A stretch of 55,892 nt of DNA, from assembly GCA_028721415.1 (NCBI GenBank), contig JAQYIU010000107.1:1-55892 (forward strand), written 5' to 3'. Position 1 is the stretch's first letter. Each line of letters starts with the position of its first letter. Below are positions 16,219 to 25,103 of the stretch, piece after piece. The position numbers and the translations under genes are program-made. Below the pieces are notes generated by a model that was not told the origin of the DNA, searched no databases, and worked only from the letters and a program-made list of their open reading frames with translations. This stretch comes from Lachnospiraceae bacterium. GTDB taxonomy: Bacteria; Bacillota; Clostridia; Lachnospirales; Lachnospiraceae.

Positions 16219-17949
16219 ATGAGAAGAAAGATAGTGACAATGTTAATGATGATTCTGTTTTCGATGATTATCATTGGCTATGACGGAATTTCGGTGGAAG
16301 CAAAGGTTTCATCGGAGCAGAAAAAAGAATACATAAATGCACTTTCTCAGGTGATCCGGGATGGAGTTGCCACTCAAAATATGGATATTTATGCGAAGGT
16401 GGCCAGAGGTACTGTGGGGAAAAAATGTCTGAAACAGGCCGTGTTACAGAATCGGGCGGCCCTGATGGCAGAAGGAATTGACTTTCTGGATGATAACTGG
16501 AAACAATATTATGCGGTAAGTACTGTGGGAAAGAAGACTGTATTTAACAGTACCAAGACCATAAGCCGCAGTGCGTATCGCACAAGATATCGCAATATTA
16601 TGAAGGCACTTTCGGAGGTTCTGGGATGTGTGGAACCGTCCATGACGGATGCGGATAAAGCAATGGTGGTTTATTATTGTCTTACTAAAAATACGACATA
16701 TGAGAAGAGTGAAGATTGCCATACCGGATATGATGTTCTGGTGAAGCATAAGGGGGTCTGTGATGGTTTTGCCAATGCCTATGCGCTGGCAATGAATACA
16801 TTGGGAATCGATTGTATGGTGGTCAGCAATTATACAAAAGATCATTCCTGGAACATGGTGAAGATAGGCGGTAAGTGGTATTATTGTGACTTGACTAACG
16901 GAATTGGTTCCGGCGATCATGAGGGTATGGTGGTCAGCTATTCCAGCTGTCTTGTGGGCACTTCTACTTTTCTGAAATCTCATCCCGGCTATGTGCTTAA
17001 TGATGTATACGGGCAGGGAAATTCCAACGAGTTAAATATTCGTTCGATTCCGGTGACGACGGCAGATTATATCGGCAACAATACCGCAATTCGGGTTGGC
17101 ATTGCCAGCAAAAGCTGTATGTTTTATGAGAATGGATACTGGTATTGGATATCGACAGGTAATATGCTGAAAAAATCAAAGCTGGACGGCAGCAGTATAT
17201 CGACGGTCTACAATCCGCCGGATGATGTGCATATCGGCTGGGTAGAACAGTTTAATGGAAGAATATATATTTCCTTAAATGACGGAATTTACCGCATGAA
17301 TAACGATGGCACGAATCTGGTAAGATTGCGAACCGTGGCCTCCTCGGAGTATCAACATGCGGTATCCAGCTATTTCTGGCAGCTTGCCTATGTGGGCAGA
17401 TTTTATCGGAATTCCCGTGGAAATCTTGGATATTATGTTACCGATTTACAGGGGGCGAAAAAAGGAACCGGCGAGGTTTTTCTGGATAAAGTAGATTCCA
17501 GACGTGTTCCTGTATTTGCTTATCAGAATATTTCTCTTCGAGCCGGCTACAGCAGGCAGTTGTATGTTATTCATGCATCGGATCATGATGCACAGAATAT
17601 CCGCTGGAAAAGTTCCAATTCCAAAGTGGCAAAGGTGGACCGTAACGGATGTGTGACAGCACTGAAAAAGGGAACAGCAACCATAACAGCAGTTTTGGGA
17701 AATGTACAGGTAAAATGTAAGGTGAAGGTGACAGGTTATACCATCACTTATAAAAAAGCAGGGATTAATTCACCGGGGAATGTAGCTACTGCTTCCGGAA
17801 AGAAAAAAATCGTTTTGAAAGCCCCGAAAAAAAGCGGCTACACTTTTGTTGGCTGGTACAGAGATAAAACTTATCGTCGAAGAGTAAAATTCATTCAGAA
17901 AGGTAACAGCCAAAATTATACACTATATGCCAAATGGAAGAAAAAGTAA
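16219..17949 (+). CDS. Secreted transglutaminase-like protein with Ig-like and InlB-type repeats
   Basis: 576 residues. Seen: signal peptide (hydrophobic from about 7-21, ending near VEA-K), a transglutaminase/protease-like core with Cys181 (HKGVCDGF), His209 (KDHSWNMV) and Asp224 (WYYCDLTNG), a central region of beta-propeller-like WYW and NGRIYIS repeats (DUF5050-like), a bacterial Ig-like group 2 domain near 450-510 (IRWKSSNSKVAKVDRNG, GTATITA), and a C-terminal InlB B-type repeat (GYTFVGWYRDKTY, YTLYAKWKKK). The array suggests an exported enzyme or adhesin working at the cell wall; whether it crosslinks or cleaves is unknown. There is no LPxTG sorting signal. The next gene begins 19 bases later. 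Confidence 0.85.
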   Translation: MRRKIVTMLMMILFSMIIIGYDGISVEAKVSSEQKKEYINALSQVIRDGVATQNMDIYAKVARGTVGKKCLKQAVLQNRAALMAEGIDFLDDNWKQYYAVSTVGKKTVFNSTKTISRSAYRTRYRNIMKALSEVLGCVEPSMTDADKAMVVYYCLTKNTTYEKSEDCHTGYDVLVKHKGVCDGFANAYALAMNTLGIDCMVVSNYTKDHSWNMVKIGGKWYYCDLTNGIGSGDHEGMVVSYSSCLVGTSTFLKSHPGYVLNDVYGQGNSNELNIRSIPVTTADYIGNNTAIRVGIASKSCMFYENGYWYWISTGNMLKKSKLDGSSISTVYNPPDDVHIGWVEQFNGRIYISLNDGIYRMNNDGTNLVRLRTVASSEYQHAVSSYFWQLAYVGRFYRNSRGNLGYYVTDLQGAKKGTGEVFLDKVDSRRVPVFAYQNISLRAGYSRQLYVIHASDHDAQNIRWKSSNSKVAKVDRNGCVTALKKGTATITAVLGNVQVKCKVKVTGYTITYKKAGINSPGNVATASGKKKIVLKAPKKSGYTFVGWYRDKTYRRRVKFIQKGNSQNYTLYAKWKKK

Positions 17950-17968
17950 ATGATCTGGGAGGATATAT

Positions 17969-18862
17969 ATGGCGAGATGTAAGCGGTGCGGTTCGTCTTT
18001 TGATTATGAGAAAAGAGATGGCGTATGTCCAAAATGTTGTTTTTATAATCGACCGCCAGGCAAAGACCGGGCAGACGATGACTGGATGAAAAACTATAAT
18101 ATAGAAGATAATAGTTATGAGCTTCCCCGTAGTGTCGTGGAGCAAGACATGTCTTCTCATAACGGGAAAAAAGGCAGAATAATTACCAATCAAAAAGAAA
18201 AGTCAGGTAATAAGAGAACTTCGTATTATAATAAAAAGACAGAGCGTACCAGAAGAAATGATCGGGAAAAAAGAGAGGATCATTTGGTACCTGTGCTGAA
18301 AAAGACGATTCTTATTCTGATTTTTGCAGCCGCTATTGGGATTGTGGCAGCAGGAGTGGTTTTCGGGTTGCGAACAGAAACCGGGAAGACAGAGGAGAAT
18401 TACGATATTACAGTGAATACTGCTTTGGCAGAAGAGGCGGCAGAGGGAATAACTGCCGGAGAAATTACCTATAAAGTCGGCGAGGTGAAGGTTTTATTTG
18501 GCGAGGGACAATTACAGGATCTTCCGGAAGGAGAAAAGTGTATCGGTATCTGGATTGAGGATGATGAATCTATTGTCGATTATGACGGGATCAACTGGGA
18601 ACGCCCGTATATTTATGATGGTCATGATTACAGAGGGATGCTTTATGTAGACGGACTGAAGGATGCCGCAAAGTTTGAAGGGCTGGAAATTATGAGTGCC
18701 TATCTCTCCTACTACGATCAGGCTGGTTATGCGGTTTTCTTTGTGCCGGCGGATGTGACAACGGTAACGTTGAGCCTTCCATGTCAGAGTGTGGATCCGG
18801 AGAATACGAAAAAGAAGATATATCAGAAAGTGATGGATGTAACACTTTCAATCACGGAGTAG
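17969..18862 (+). CDS. Membrane protein with N-terminal zinc ribbon and outside domain, unknown function
   Basis: 297 residues. Seen: CxxC pairs at Cys4/Cys7 and Cys20/Cys23 make a short zinc ribbon (MARCKRCG, GVCPKC), followed by a basic, disordered stretch to about 105, one membrane helix (about 110-132: KKTILILIFAAAIGIVAAGVVFG), then an acidic, beta-rich outside domain (GEVKVLFGEGQ, EKCIGIWIEDDESIVDYD) that resembles DUF4352-like folds only loosely. Zinc-ribbon plus single helix proteins of this shape are common in clostridia and remain unassigned. Spacing of 19 and 13 bases to its neighbours argues for one operon with the transglutaminase-like protein and the next membrane protein. Confidence 0.75.
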   Translation: MARCKRCGSSFDYEKRDGVCPKCCFYNRPPGKDRADDDWMKNYNIEDNSYELPRSVVEQDMSSHNGKKGRIITNQKEKSGNKRTSYYNKKTERTRRNDREKREDHLVPVLKKTILILIFAAAIGIVAAGVVFGLRTETGKTEENYDITVNTALAEEAAEGITAGEITYKVGEVKVLFGEGQLQDLPEGEKCIGIWIEDDESIVDYDGINWERPYIYDGHDYRGMLYVDGLKDAAKFEGLEIMSAYLSYYDQAGYAVFFVPADVTTVTLSLPCQSVDPENTKKKIYQKVMDVTLSITE

Positions 18863-18875
18863 GAGGGCAGGCAAT

Positions 18876-19397
18876 ATGACTAAACAAAATAAGAAGAAAA
18901 AATCTTCTGTTGTTTCCTACATCATCATTCTTGTCGTTGCATTTAATCTGATATTTCCTTTTGTCGGCTCGCAGATCGACAAGATTCAGGATAGAATGGC
19001 AGATTCAGGAGAAGCACAAGTGGAGAATCTGGAAATCATGTCTGTGTCCTCTTTTCCTGTATCTCTGGAAGATATTCCGGCAGGCTACGGAACCGTGGAA
19101 GTAGGAGATGGATATCAGCTCTATCAGTTTGATGTGACGGTGAAAAATCAGGGTAATCGTTCGGAGCGGCTACGATATTCGCCCCTTTCTCTGGATGGAG
19201 TAGACGGTTATGCCGGCATGATTTATGAAGATAATGATGAAGATTCCGTGGTGGAAGATACCCGGATTCTTCCGAAAGGCAGGGAAGTGACCATGACAAT
19301 TTATGGCATGGTTTCCGAGGATACCAAAGAGGTGGAAGTGGGAACTTACCTGACACCGGATGGGGAGAAGAGATCTTATGTTCATCAGTTAGGGTGA
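18876..19397 (+). CDS. Membrane-anchored beta-sandwich protein (DUF4352-like), unknown function
   Basis: 173 residues. Seen: basic N-terminus (MTKQNKKKKS), one membrane helix (VVSYIIILVVAFNLIFPFVG), then an outside domain with the strand pattern YQLYQFDVTVKNQGN and ...EVTMTIYGMV typical of DUF4352-like immunoglobulin-fold domains. It lacks the zinc ribbon of its upstream neighbour but otherwise has the same plan. Gap of 13 bases upstream and 22 bases to pepF. Good ribosome site GGAGGG upstream. Confidence 0.7.
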   Translation: MTKQNKKKKSSVVSYIIILVVAFNLIFPFVGSQIDKIQDRMADSGEAQVENLEIMSVSSFPVSLEDIPAGYGTVEVGDGYQLYQFDVTVKNQGNRSERLRYSPLSLDGVDGYAGMIYEDNDEDSVVEDTRILPKGREVTMTIYGMVSEDTKEVEVGTYLTPDGEKRSYVHQLG

Positions 19398-19419
19398 CCC
19401 TGATGGAAGAGGTGATAGA

Positions 19420-21222
19420 ATGGGAAAAGAAAAAAAGTTATTAAAAAGAGAGGAATGTGACAAACGCTATCAATGGCATATTGAAGATCTCTATGCCAGC
19501 GATGAACTCTGGGAGAAGGATTATGAAGCATTAGAAAAAGAGATCCCGGAGCTTTCCTCCTATGAAGGTAGATTAAAGGAAGGTTATGATACATTTCTTT
19601 CCTATGAGAGAAAAAAAGAAGAACTTCTTAAAAAGTTTGAGGCAGTTTATGTTTATGCCAATCAGAAATATCATGAGGATACCGGCAATGCCACCTATCA
19701 GAAACTTTGTGCGAGGGCACAGAATCTTTCTTTGATGGTCAATAATGCAACAGTTTTTGAGGAGCCGGAGCTTCTTGACATCGGGGAAGAGACCATTGGA
19801 ACCTGGATGGAAGCATCGGAAGATATGCAGGTATACCGGAGATATTTTTATGAGCTGTTCCGGCAGCAGAAACATGTTTTATCGAAAGAGATGGAGGCGG
19901 TTCTGGCAGATGTTTCCGATATGTCCGGGGATATTTCCAATATATTTTCCATGTTTAATAATGCAGATGTTCGCTTTCCGGATATCAAAGGAAAAGACGG
20001 ACAGGATATTGCAGTTACCCATGGTCGTTATACGTCCCTGATGGAGAGCCGGGATCGTGAGATGCGAAAGGATGCATTTACTTCTCTGTACTCCCAGTAC
20101 GGACAGTTTAAAAATACGCTGGCGGGAACTTACAGTGCCAATCTAAAAAGCACTGCATTTTTTGCCAAAATGAGGAAGTATGATTCCGGCCTGGCTATGG
20201 CTCTGGATGGAAACGAGATTCCGATTTCTGTATACACAGAGCTGATTGATACGGTTCATGATCATATGGATCTGATGCACCGATATGTCCGTCTCAGAAA
20301 GAAAGCATTGGGGGTAGAAGAACTTCATATGTATGACCTCTATGCCCCGATGGTTGATGAAGTAGAAATGAAGATTCCTTTTGAAGAGGCAAAAGAGATT
20401 GTGGCAAAAGGTCTGGCACCCCTTGGAGAGGACTATATTAAGGTACTCACGGAAGGGATGAACGGTGGCTGGATTGATGTTTATGAGAATGAAGGAAAGC
20501 GAAGTGGCGCTTATTCCTGGGGGGCTTACGGAACCCATCCTTTCGTACTCATGAATTATCAGGATACGCTTAATCATGTGTTCACCCTGGCTCATGAGAT
20601 GGGGCATTCCATGCACTCTTATTATTCTGACAAAAATCAGCCTTATCCATATGCCGGATACTGTATTTTTGTTGCGGAGGTAGCTTCCACCTGTAACGAA
20701 GCTCTGTTGATGGAATATTTGCTTGGCCATACAGAAGATAAAAAAGAAAAAGCATATCTGATCAATTATTTTCTGGAACAGTTTAAAGGAACTCTTTATC
20801 GTCAGACCATGTTTGCGGAATTTGAAAAGATCACCCATGAGATGGCACAGAATAAAGAGCCACTTACTGCAGAAGTATTAAATGATATTTATTACAAATT
20901 AAATGAACAGTATTTTGGAGAAGATATTGTCATTGATCCGGAAATTGCTTTGGAATGGGCGAGAATTCCGCATTTTTATACTCCATTTTATGTATATCAA
21001 TACGCCACCGGATATTCGGCAGCCATTGCTATCAGCCGGAAAATTTTGAGTGGAGATGAGAAGACGAAGGAAGGATATTTTAAATTCTTAAGTGGAGGAA
21101 GTTCCAGGAATCCAATCGAACTTCTGAAACTTTGTGGTGTGGATATGACGACAAAAGAGCCGGTGGAATCCGCATTAAAGCTTTTTGGCGAACTTCTTGA
21201 TCAGATGGAAGAATTGCTCTGA
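19420..21222 (+). CDS. pepF: Oligoendopeptidase F (M3 family zinc metallopeptidase)
   Basis: 600 residues, the normal size. Cytosolic enzyme that cuts oligopeptides. Seen: zinc site HEMGH at residues 392-396 with the downstream glutamate in VASTCNEALLMEY, and typical PepF segments such as WHIEDLYASDE at the start and the FYTPFYVYQYATG substrate region near the end. No signal peptide. The start at 19420 follows GAGGTGATAG. It closes the set of genes begun at 16219 with short gaps, although its housekeeping role says little about theirs. Confidence 0.95.
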   Translation: MGKEKKLLKREECDKRYQWHIEDLYASDELWEKDYEALEKEIPELSSYEGRLKEGYDTFLSYERKKEELLKKFEAVYVYANQKYHEDTGNATYQKLCARAQNLSLMVNNATVFEEPELLDIGEETIGTWMEASEDMQVYRRYFYELFRQQKHVLSKEMEAVLADVSDMSGDISNIFSMFNNADVRFPDIKGKDGQDIAVTHGRYTSLMESRDREMRKDAFTSLYSQYGQFKNTLAGTYSANLKSTAFFAKMRKYDSGLAMALDGNEIPISVYTELIDTVHDHMDLMHRYVRLRKKALGVEELHMYDLYAPMVDEVEMKIPFEEAKEIVAKGLAPLGEDYIKVLTEGMNGGWIDVYENEGKRSGAYSWGAYGTHPFVLMNYQDTLNHVFTLAHEMGHSMHSYYSDKNQPYPYAGYCIFVAEVASTCNEALLMEYLLGHTEDKKEKAYLINYFLEQFKGTLYRQTMFAEFEKITHEMAQNKEPLTAEVLNDIYYKLNEQYFGEDIVIDPEIALEWARIPHFYTPFYVYQYATGYSAAIAISRKILSGDEKTKEGYFKFLSGGSSRNPIELLKLCGVDMTTKEPVESALKLFGELLDQMEELL

Positions 21223-21278
21223 TCGTAGAGAAAGTTGCCTGCTATGCAGTAAAATTGTGATAAAGGGGAGGAAATCAC

Positions 21279-21944
21279 ATGTTTGAGTTTTCATTATTAA
21301 AGAGTATATTTTTTGAGATGGATAAATATAAAATGGAAGGGATTACCCAGACAAAGTCAGGACAGAAGACCCGGAGACGTCTGGAAGTCCATTATCCATC
21401 GGCACCGGATATTTTTGCTATAGCGGCAGAAGAGAGAATTCTTCCGTATGTGGATCGGTATTATCTGTTCGTCAATGACGAATCGGTTCCGGCTGATATC
21501 AAGGAACCACAGGTAAAACAGGTGATTTATGAATTTTATAAAGAACATTTTCCACAGTACCTGAAAGAAGGGCTTCCGGATGATATGGCTAACATGAATA
21601 TTCTGGAATGTTTTGAAGTCTTTAATATGCCGGATTACCGCCCGAAACATGCTTTTCCGGGGCTGGTGAAGCTGGAAGATATCCGAAATGGAAACATTCA
21701 TGATGACGATGAACCGAAATATGCTTTTCCGGGACTTGAGTTTTATAAGGATCGCCACAATAAAGATGGAAAACCAATGGCGGCTTCTTATGAAGGATAT
21801 ACTTCCTTTGAAGGAGACCGGGAAAGTGCACAAAATAAAATTGAAGAGATGAAAAAACAATTTTCTTCACAGCTTGACATGTTAAATGTGGACGGCAAGC
21901 TGGATGAGATTCTGAAAAAAGAGGAGTCATCCACAGAAGAGTAG
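21279..21944 (+). CDS. Uncharacterised protein with duplicated AFPGL motif
   Basis: 221 residues; family not recognised. Seen: soluble, acidic, with a repeated motif RPKHAFPGL and EPKYAFPGL about 28 residues apart (near 123-131 and 151-159), an aromatic-rich middle (YVDRYYLFVN, EFYKEHFPQYLKEG) and a charged helical tail. It starts behind GGGGAGG, a strong ribosome site, and is followed 42 bases later by the DUF815 ATPase, with which it is probably co-expressed. The final codons TCATCCACAGAAGAGTAG are followed by a near-identical copy ending in TAA, so the end of the gene is partly duplicated. Confidence 0.7.
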   Translation: MFEFSLLKSIFFEMDKYKMEGITQTKSGQKTRRRLEVHYPSAPDIFAIAAEERILPYVDRYYLFVNDESVPADIKEPQVKQVIYEFYKEHFPQYLKEGLPDDMANMNILECFEVFNMPDYRPKHAFPGLVKLEDIRNGNIHDDDEPKYAFPGLEFYKDRHNKDGKPMAASYEGYTSFEGDRESAQNKIEEMKKQFSSQLDMLNVDGKLDEILKKEESSTEE

Positions 21945-21971
21945 AAAAAAAGGTCATCCACAGAAGATTAA
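21922..21971 (+). repeat. Short tandem duplication across a stop codon
   Basis: GTCATCCACAGAAGAGTAG is followed within a few bases by GTCATCCACAGAAGATTAA. Both copies end in an in-register stop (TAG, TAA). The copy lies between the AFPGL protein and the DUF815 ATPase. Confidence 0.8.
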
Positions 21972-21986
21972 TAAGAAAAGAGGAAG

Positions 21987-23294
21987 ATGACAATGTATCG
22001 TGAAACAGCAAAACTGATTTTATATCGCAATCTGGGAGAGGACAGTATTCTGGTACGGCTGGCAGATATTTTTAAGAGATTTGACAGCTGCCATTACCGC
22101 AGTGAAGAGTTAATTACAGACATTTATTGTGAAGTAAAAAAATTGCTGGATCTGGCAACTACTTATGGTTTTGATAAAAACCTGTGGCATAATTACCTGA
22201 CCTTTGTTCTCATTACCAACGAGAATTCCTTCAGCATGACTTGTGAGAAGGTCGGAGCAAAGGACGGAACAGTCAATCATTTTGCAAAAAATGATTTTCA
22301 GGTATTTATGAATCTTTTTCATTATGATTTCCGTCCGATCGAAGAGACGCTGGGAATTGATTGTTTCTCCACGTTGCTTCATTACCAGGCCATTGGAAAA
22401 CAGGAGAGAATGTACAACAAAAATGTCAGCGATAAAGTGAGAGCGCTTTCAGATAAACTGGCAGCGGCAGAAGATGTAGATACATTTTTTGATGCAGTTG
22501 TAACTTTTTATAAAGAGTACGGAGTGGGAATGTTTGGTCTGAATAAAGCCTTCCGCATTGCGGAGGAAGGGGATTCCTTTAACCTGGTTCCTATCAATAA
22601 TCTGGATAAGGTGATTCTCGATGATCTCACCGGCTATGAGATTCAGAAAAAGAAGCTGGTTGACAATACAGAAGCCTTTGTACAGGGAAGAGCAGCCAAT
22701 AACTGCCTGCTTTTCGGGGATGCCGGAACGGGTAAATCCACCAGTATCAAAGCAATTCTCAACCAGTATTATGACCAGGGACTGCGGATGATCGAGATTT
22801 ATAAACATCAGTTTAAATATTTATCTGCAATCATCAGCCATATCAAAAATCGAAATTATCGTTTTGTTATTTACATGGATGACCTGTCTTTCGAGGAATT
22901 TGAGATTGAATATAAATATCTGAAAGCGGTCATTGAAGGCGGTATGGAAACCAAGCCGGATAATGTTCTGATCTATGCCACATCCAACCGTCGTCATCTA
23001 ATCAGAGAGACCTGGAACGACCGTTCTGACATGGACGAAGAAACCCATCGTTCCGATACCATGCAGGAGAAATTATCTCTGGTATACCGTTTTGGTGTTA
23101 CGATTAATTTCTCCAAACCATCTCAGAAAGAATATTATGATATCGTAAGAAATCTTGCGAAAAAATATCCACAGATTACCTTATCGGATCAGGAACTTTG
23201 TGCCGAAGCAAATAAATGGGAATTGTCTCATGGAGGTATTTCCGGTCGTACTGCCCAGCAGTTTATCAACTATCTGGCCGGACAGGCAGAATAG
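21987..23294 (+). CDS. DUF815-type AAA ATPase
   Basis: 435 residues. Seen: an N-terminal helical half, then Walker [10 protein letters not shown] near residue 245, Walker [11 protein letters not shown], sensor-type stretch [15 protein letters not shown], and [19 protein letters not shown] near the end. This follows the DUF815 (COG2607) family of single-domain AAA ATPases, whose cellular role is not established. Cytosolic. Start supported by AGAGGAAG upstream. Gap of 42 bases from the AFPGL protein suggests the two are translated from one message. Confidence 0.87.
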   Translation: MTMYRETAKLILYRNLGEDSILVRLADIFKRFDSCHYRSEELITDIYCEVKKLLDLATTYGFDKNLWHNYLTFVLITNENSFSMTCEKVGAKDGTVNHFAKNDFQVFMNLFHYDFRPIEETLGIDCFSTLLHYQAIGKQERMYNKNVSDKVRALSDKLAAAEDVDTFFDAVVTFYKEYGVGMFGLNKAFRIAEEGDSFNLVPINNLDKVILDDLTGYEIQKKKLVDNTEAFVQGRAANNCLLFGDAGTGKSTSIKAILNQYYDQGLRMIEIYKHQFKYLSAIISHIKNRNYRFVIYMDDLSFEEFEIEYKYLKAVIEGGMETKPDNVLIYATSNRRHLIRETWNDRSDMDEETHRSDTMQEKLSLVYRFGVTINFSKPSQKEYYDIVRNLAKKYPQITLSDQELCAEANKWELSHGGISGRTAQQFINYLAGQAE

Positions 23295-23405
23295 TAATTT
23301 TGTATACATATTTGCCTGATATACTGAAAAGAGAACTATATTCAAATATATCTTGCCATATGTTGAATATCGAGCGAACAGTGAAACTGAGACAGGAGGT
23401 ACAAG

Positions 23406-24650
23406 ATGAGTGGTACAAAATGGAAAGAAAAAGGGATAATCTGGATAACGTTTGCGATGTTGAGTCTTGCTTTGCTGATGTGGGGAAATGTTGTGAATGC
23501 TGCTGATCAGCCGGAGAATTCGGGAACAGAGCAACCAACAGATCCGTCGCCGGATATCCCAACATCTGAGGAACCAAAAGAGGAGACGAAGCAGGAGAAA
23601 AAAGATTTTGGCGATGAGAAACTCTTTACCTTTACGGAAGTAAAGAATCAGACTTATACAGGAACTGCCATATGTCCGGAGATTACTGTGACAGAAATGG
23701 TCACTGAGGAATCAACGGACAATGGACAGGAAGAGACCGGGCAGGATAATACGAAGATTACGACCAAAACGCTGGAATTAAATAAGGATTATACGGTAAC
23801 TTACAGCAACAACATCAATGCAGGTAAGGCAGAAATTACGGTAAAACCGGTGGATACGGACAAATATTCCGGTGAGAAGAAGATTACATTTACCATCAAT
23901 CCTTTGGATATCAATGATCTGGAGATTGCAGAGCAGGAGCGTGTCTATAAAGGAATTGCAACAAAACCGGATATGCAGGTATATTTTAATGGAAAAAGGC
24001 TGACAAGGGGAACGGATTATCATGTAGGTCATTATAAGAATAATCAGAATGTTGGTACTGCCAGCTGTCTTGTAAAAGGAGATGGTAATTTTACCGGCAG
24101 CCGTACTGTCACATTTAAAATCGTTCCAAAAGAATTATATAATCTGGATTTCTCTGATATTTCAGTAAGAACATATACCGGATCAGCGATCAAACCAAAG
24201 GTGACGATCAAAGATACAGAAATCAGCCCTGCGGCAACTCTGATACAGAATAAAGATTATACGATCAGTTATGTAGATAATGTTCGTGTGGGAACAGCAG
24301 GGGTATTGATTAGTGGAACCGGAAATTATACCGGATCAAAGGTCGTTACTTTTAAAATTCGTCCTGCGGCAACGAAACTTCTGAAACTCACGAAAGGCAA
24401 GAAAAAGATCAAGGTAAAATGGACGAAAAAAACAGCACAGATTACTGGTTATGAGATTCAGTATTCTACAAGTTCCAAATTTACGAAGGCAAAAAAGGTA
24501 AAAGTAAAGAAAACTTACAGTACAAAAACTCTGACGAAGTTAAAGGGAAAGAAAAAATATTATGTGAGAGTTCGTACCTATAAGAGTGTGGCAGGGATTA
24601 AATATTATTCCAAATGGTCTAATGTGAAATCAATTACCACAAAGAAATAA
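23406..24650 (+). CDS. Secreted protein with Ig-like repeats and a fibronectin type III domain
   Basis: 414 residues. Seen: signal peptide (about 1-32, cleavage near VNAAD), a Pro/Glu/Thr-rich linker to about 68, then three copies of an Ig-like module, each with a YTG or YKG opening (NQTYTGTAICPEI, ERVYKGIATKPDM, VRTYTGSAIKPKV), a KDYTVTYSNN or KDYTISYVDN middle and a GTGNYTGSKVVTFKI end, and a very lysine-rich C-terminal Fn3-like domain (ITGYEIQYSTSSKF, KKKYYVRVRTYK). It lacks any enzyme motif or sorting signal; the basic tail may bind wall polymers (inference). AGGAGG precedes the ATG. Two strong hairpins follow. Confidence 0.85.
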   Translation: MSGTKWKEKGIIWITFAMLSLALLMWGNVVNAADQPENSGTEQPTDPSPDIPTSEEPKEETKQEKKDFGDEKLFTFTEVKNQTYTGTAICPEITVTEMVTEESTDNGQEETGQDNTKITTKTLELNKDYTVTYSNNINAGKAEITVKPVDTDKYSGEKKITFTINPLDINDLEIAEQERVYKGIATKPDMQVYFNGKRLTRGTDYHVGHYKNNQNVGTASCLVKGDGNFTGSRTVTFKIVPKELYNLDFSDISVRTYTGSAIKPKVTIKDTEISPAATLIQNKDYTISYVDNVRVGTAGVLISGTGNYTGSKVVTFKIRPAATKLLKLTKGKKKIKVKWTKKTAQITGYEIQYSTSSKFTKAKKVKVKKTYSTKTLTKLKGKKKYYVRVRTYKSVAGIKYYSKWSNVKSITTKK

Positions 24651-24664
24651 AGTCAAATCTATGA

Positions 24665-24708
24665 TATATTTACCCCCGGCATAGAATGTAATGTCGGGGG
24701 TAAATATA
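24665..24708 (+). terminator. Very stable hairpin after the Ig/Fn3 protein gene
   Basis: An 18-base arm TATATTTACCCCCGGCAT (24665-24682) pairs with ATGTCGGGGGTAAATATA (24691-24708), one wobble, 8-base loop. No T run follows, but AT-rich ends and position suggest a terminator or transcript-end stabiliser. Confidence 0.55.
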
Positions 24709-24734
24709 CCATAAAATGTTACTATAAAAGGAGG

Positions 24735-24762
24735 AAGCCCATATACCTGACTATATGGGCTT
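24735..24762 (+). repeat. Perfect 11-base hairpin preceded by a Shine-Dalgarno-like sequence
   Basis: AAGCCCATATA (24735-24745) pairs perfectly with TATATGGGCTT (24752-24762) over a 6-base loop. AAAGGAGG sits directly before the 5' arm, yet no start codon follows at usable distance. Lies 27 bases beyond the previous hairpin; the 24763-24909 remainder shows a TATAAT at 24825-24830 without a clear -35. Confidence 0.6.
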
Positions 24763-24909
24763 CAAAATATGAAAAAAATCTTTAGCTACAAGAAATAGAG
24801 GGATTTCTTTGTTGCTGGTTATACTATAATAAAAAAATATGTCCTGTTTTTGAACGTTTTTTGAACAAATTGTGAAACACATTGATGATGATAGAAGGGA
24901 AGAGAAAAA

Positions 24910-25089
24910 ATGGGTGTAGTAATCGGAAGAATGGATGACCAGGTGGAAAAAATATTTTTAGGAAATAATTTAACAAGAAGTACAAAAAATTATGATAAAA
25001 TCTTAAAAGATGAGAATGTGTCCGAAGAGGAGAAAAAACGAATTCTGGCGGCACAGAAGAAAAAAGAAGAGGAAGACATTATTTTATAG
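24910..25089 (+). CDS. 59-residue charged protein of unknown function
   Basis: Seen: ATG at 24910 behind GGGAAGAG, 59 codons, TAG at 25087. The product begins MGVVIGRMDDQVEKIFLG and is highly charged, with a helical Lys/Glu-rich end (SEEEKKRILAAQKKKEEED). No membrane segment or motif I recognise. Its stop lies just before the ribosome site of the glycosyltransferase gene 14 bases on, so the two are probably co-translated. The well-placed start and clean coding bias make it a likely real gene. Confidence 0.6.
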   Translation: MGVVIGRMDDQVEKIFLGNNLTRSTKNYDKILKDENVSEEEKKRILAAQKKKEEEDIIL

Positions 25090-25103
25090 TGCAGGAGGCA
25101 GGG

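Noticed and set aside
24665-24762. CRISPR-like or repeat array
   Set aside because: The two hairpins are different sequences and there is no spacer pattern. No CRISPR repeats were seen anywhere in the window.
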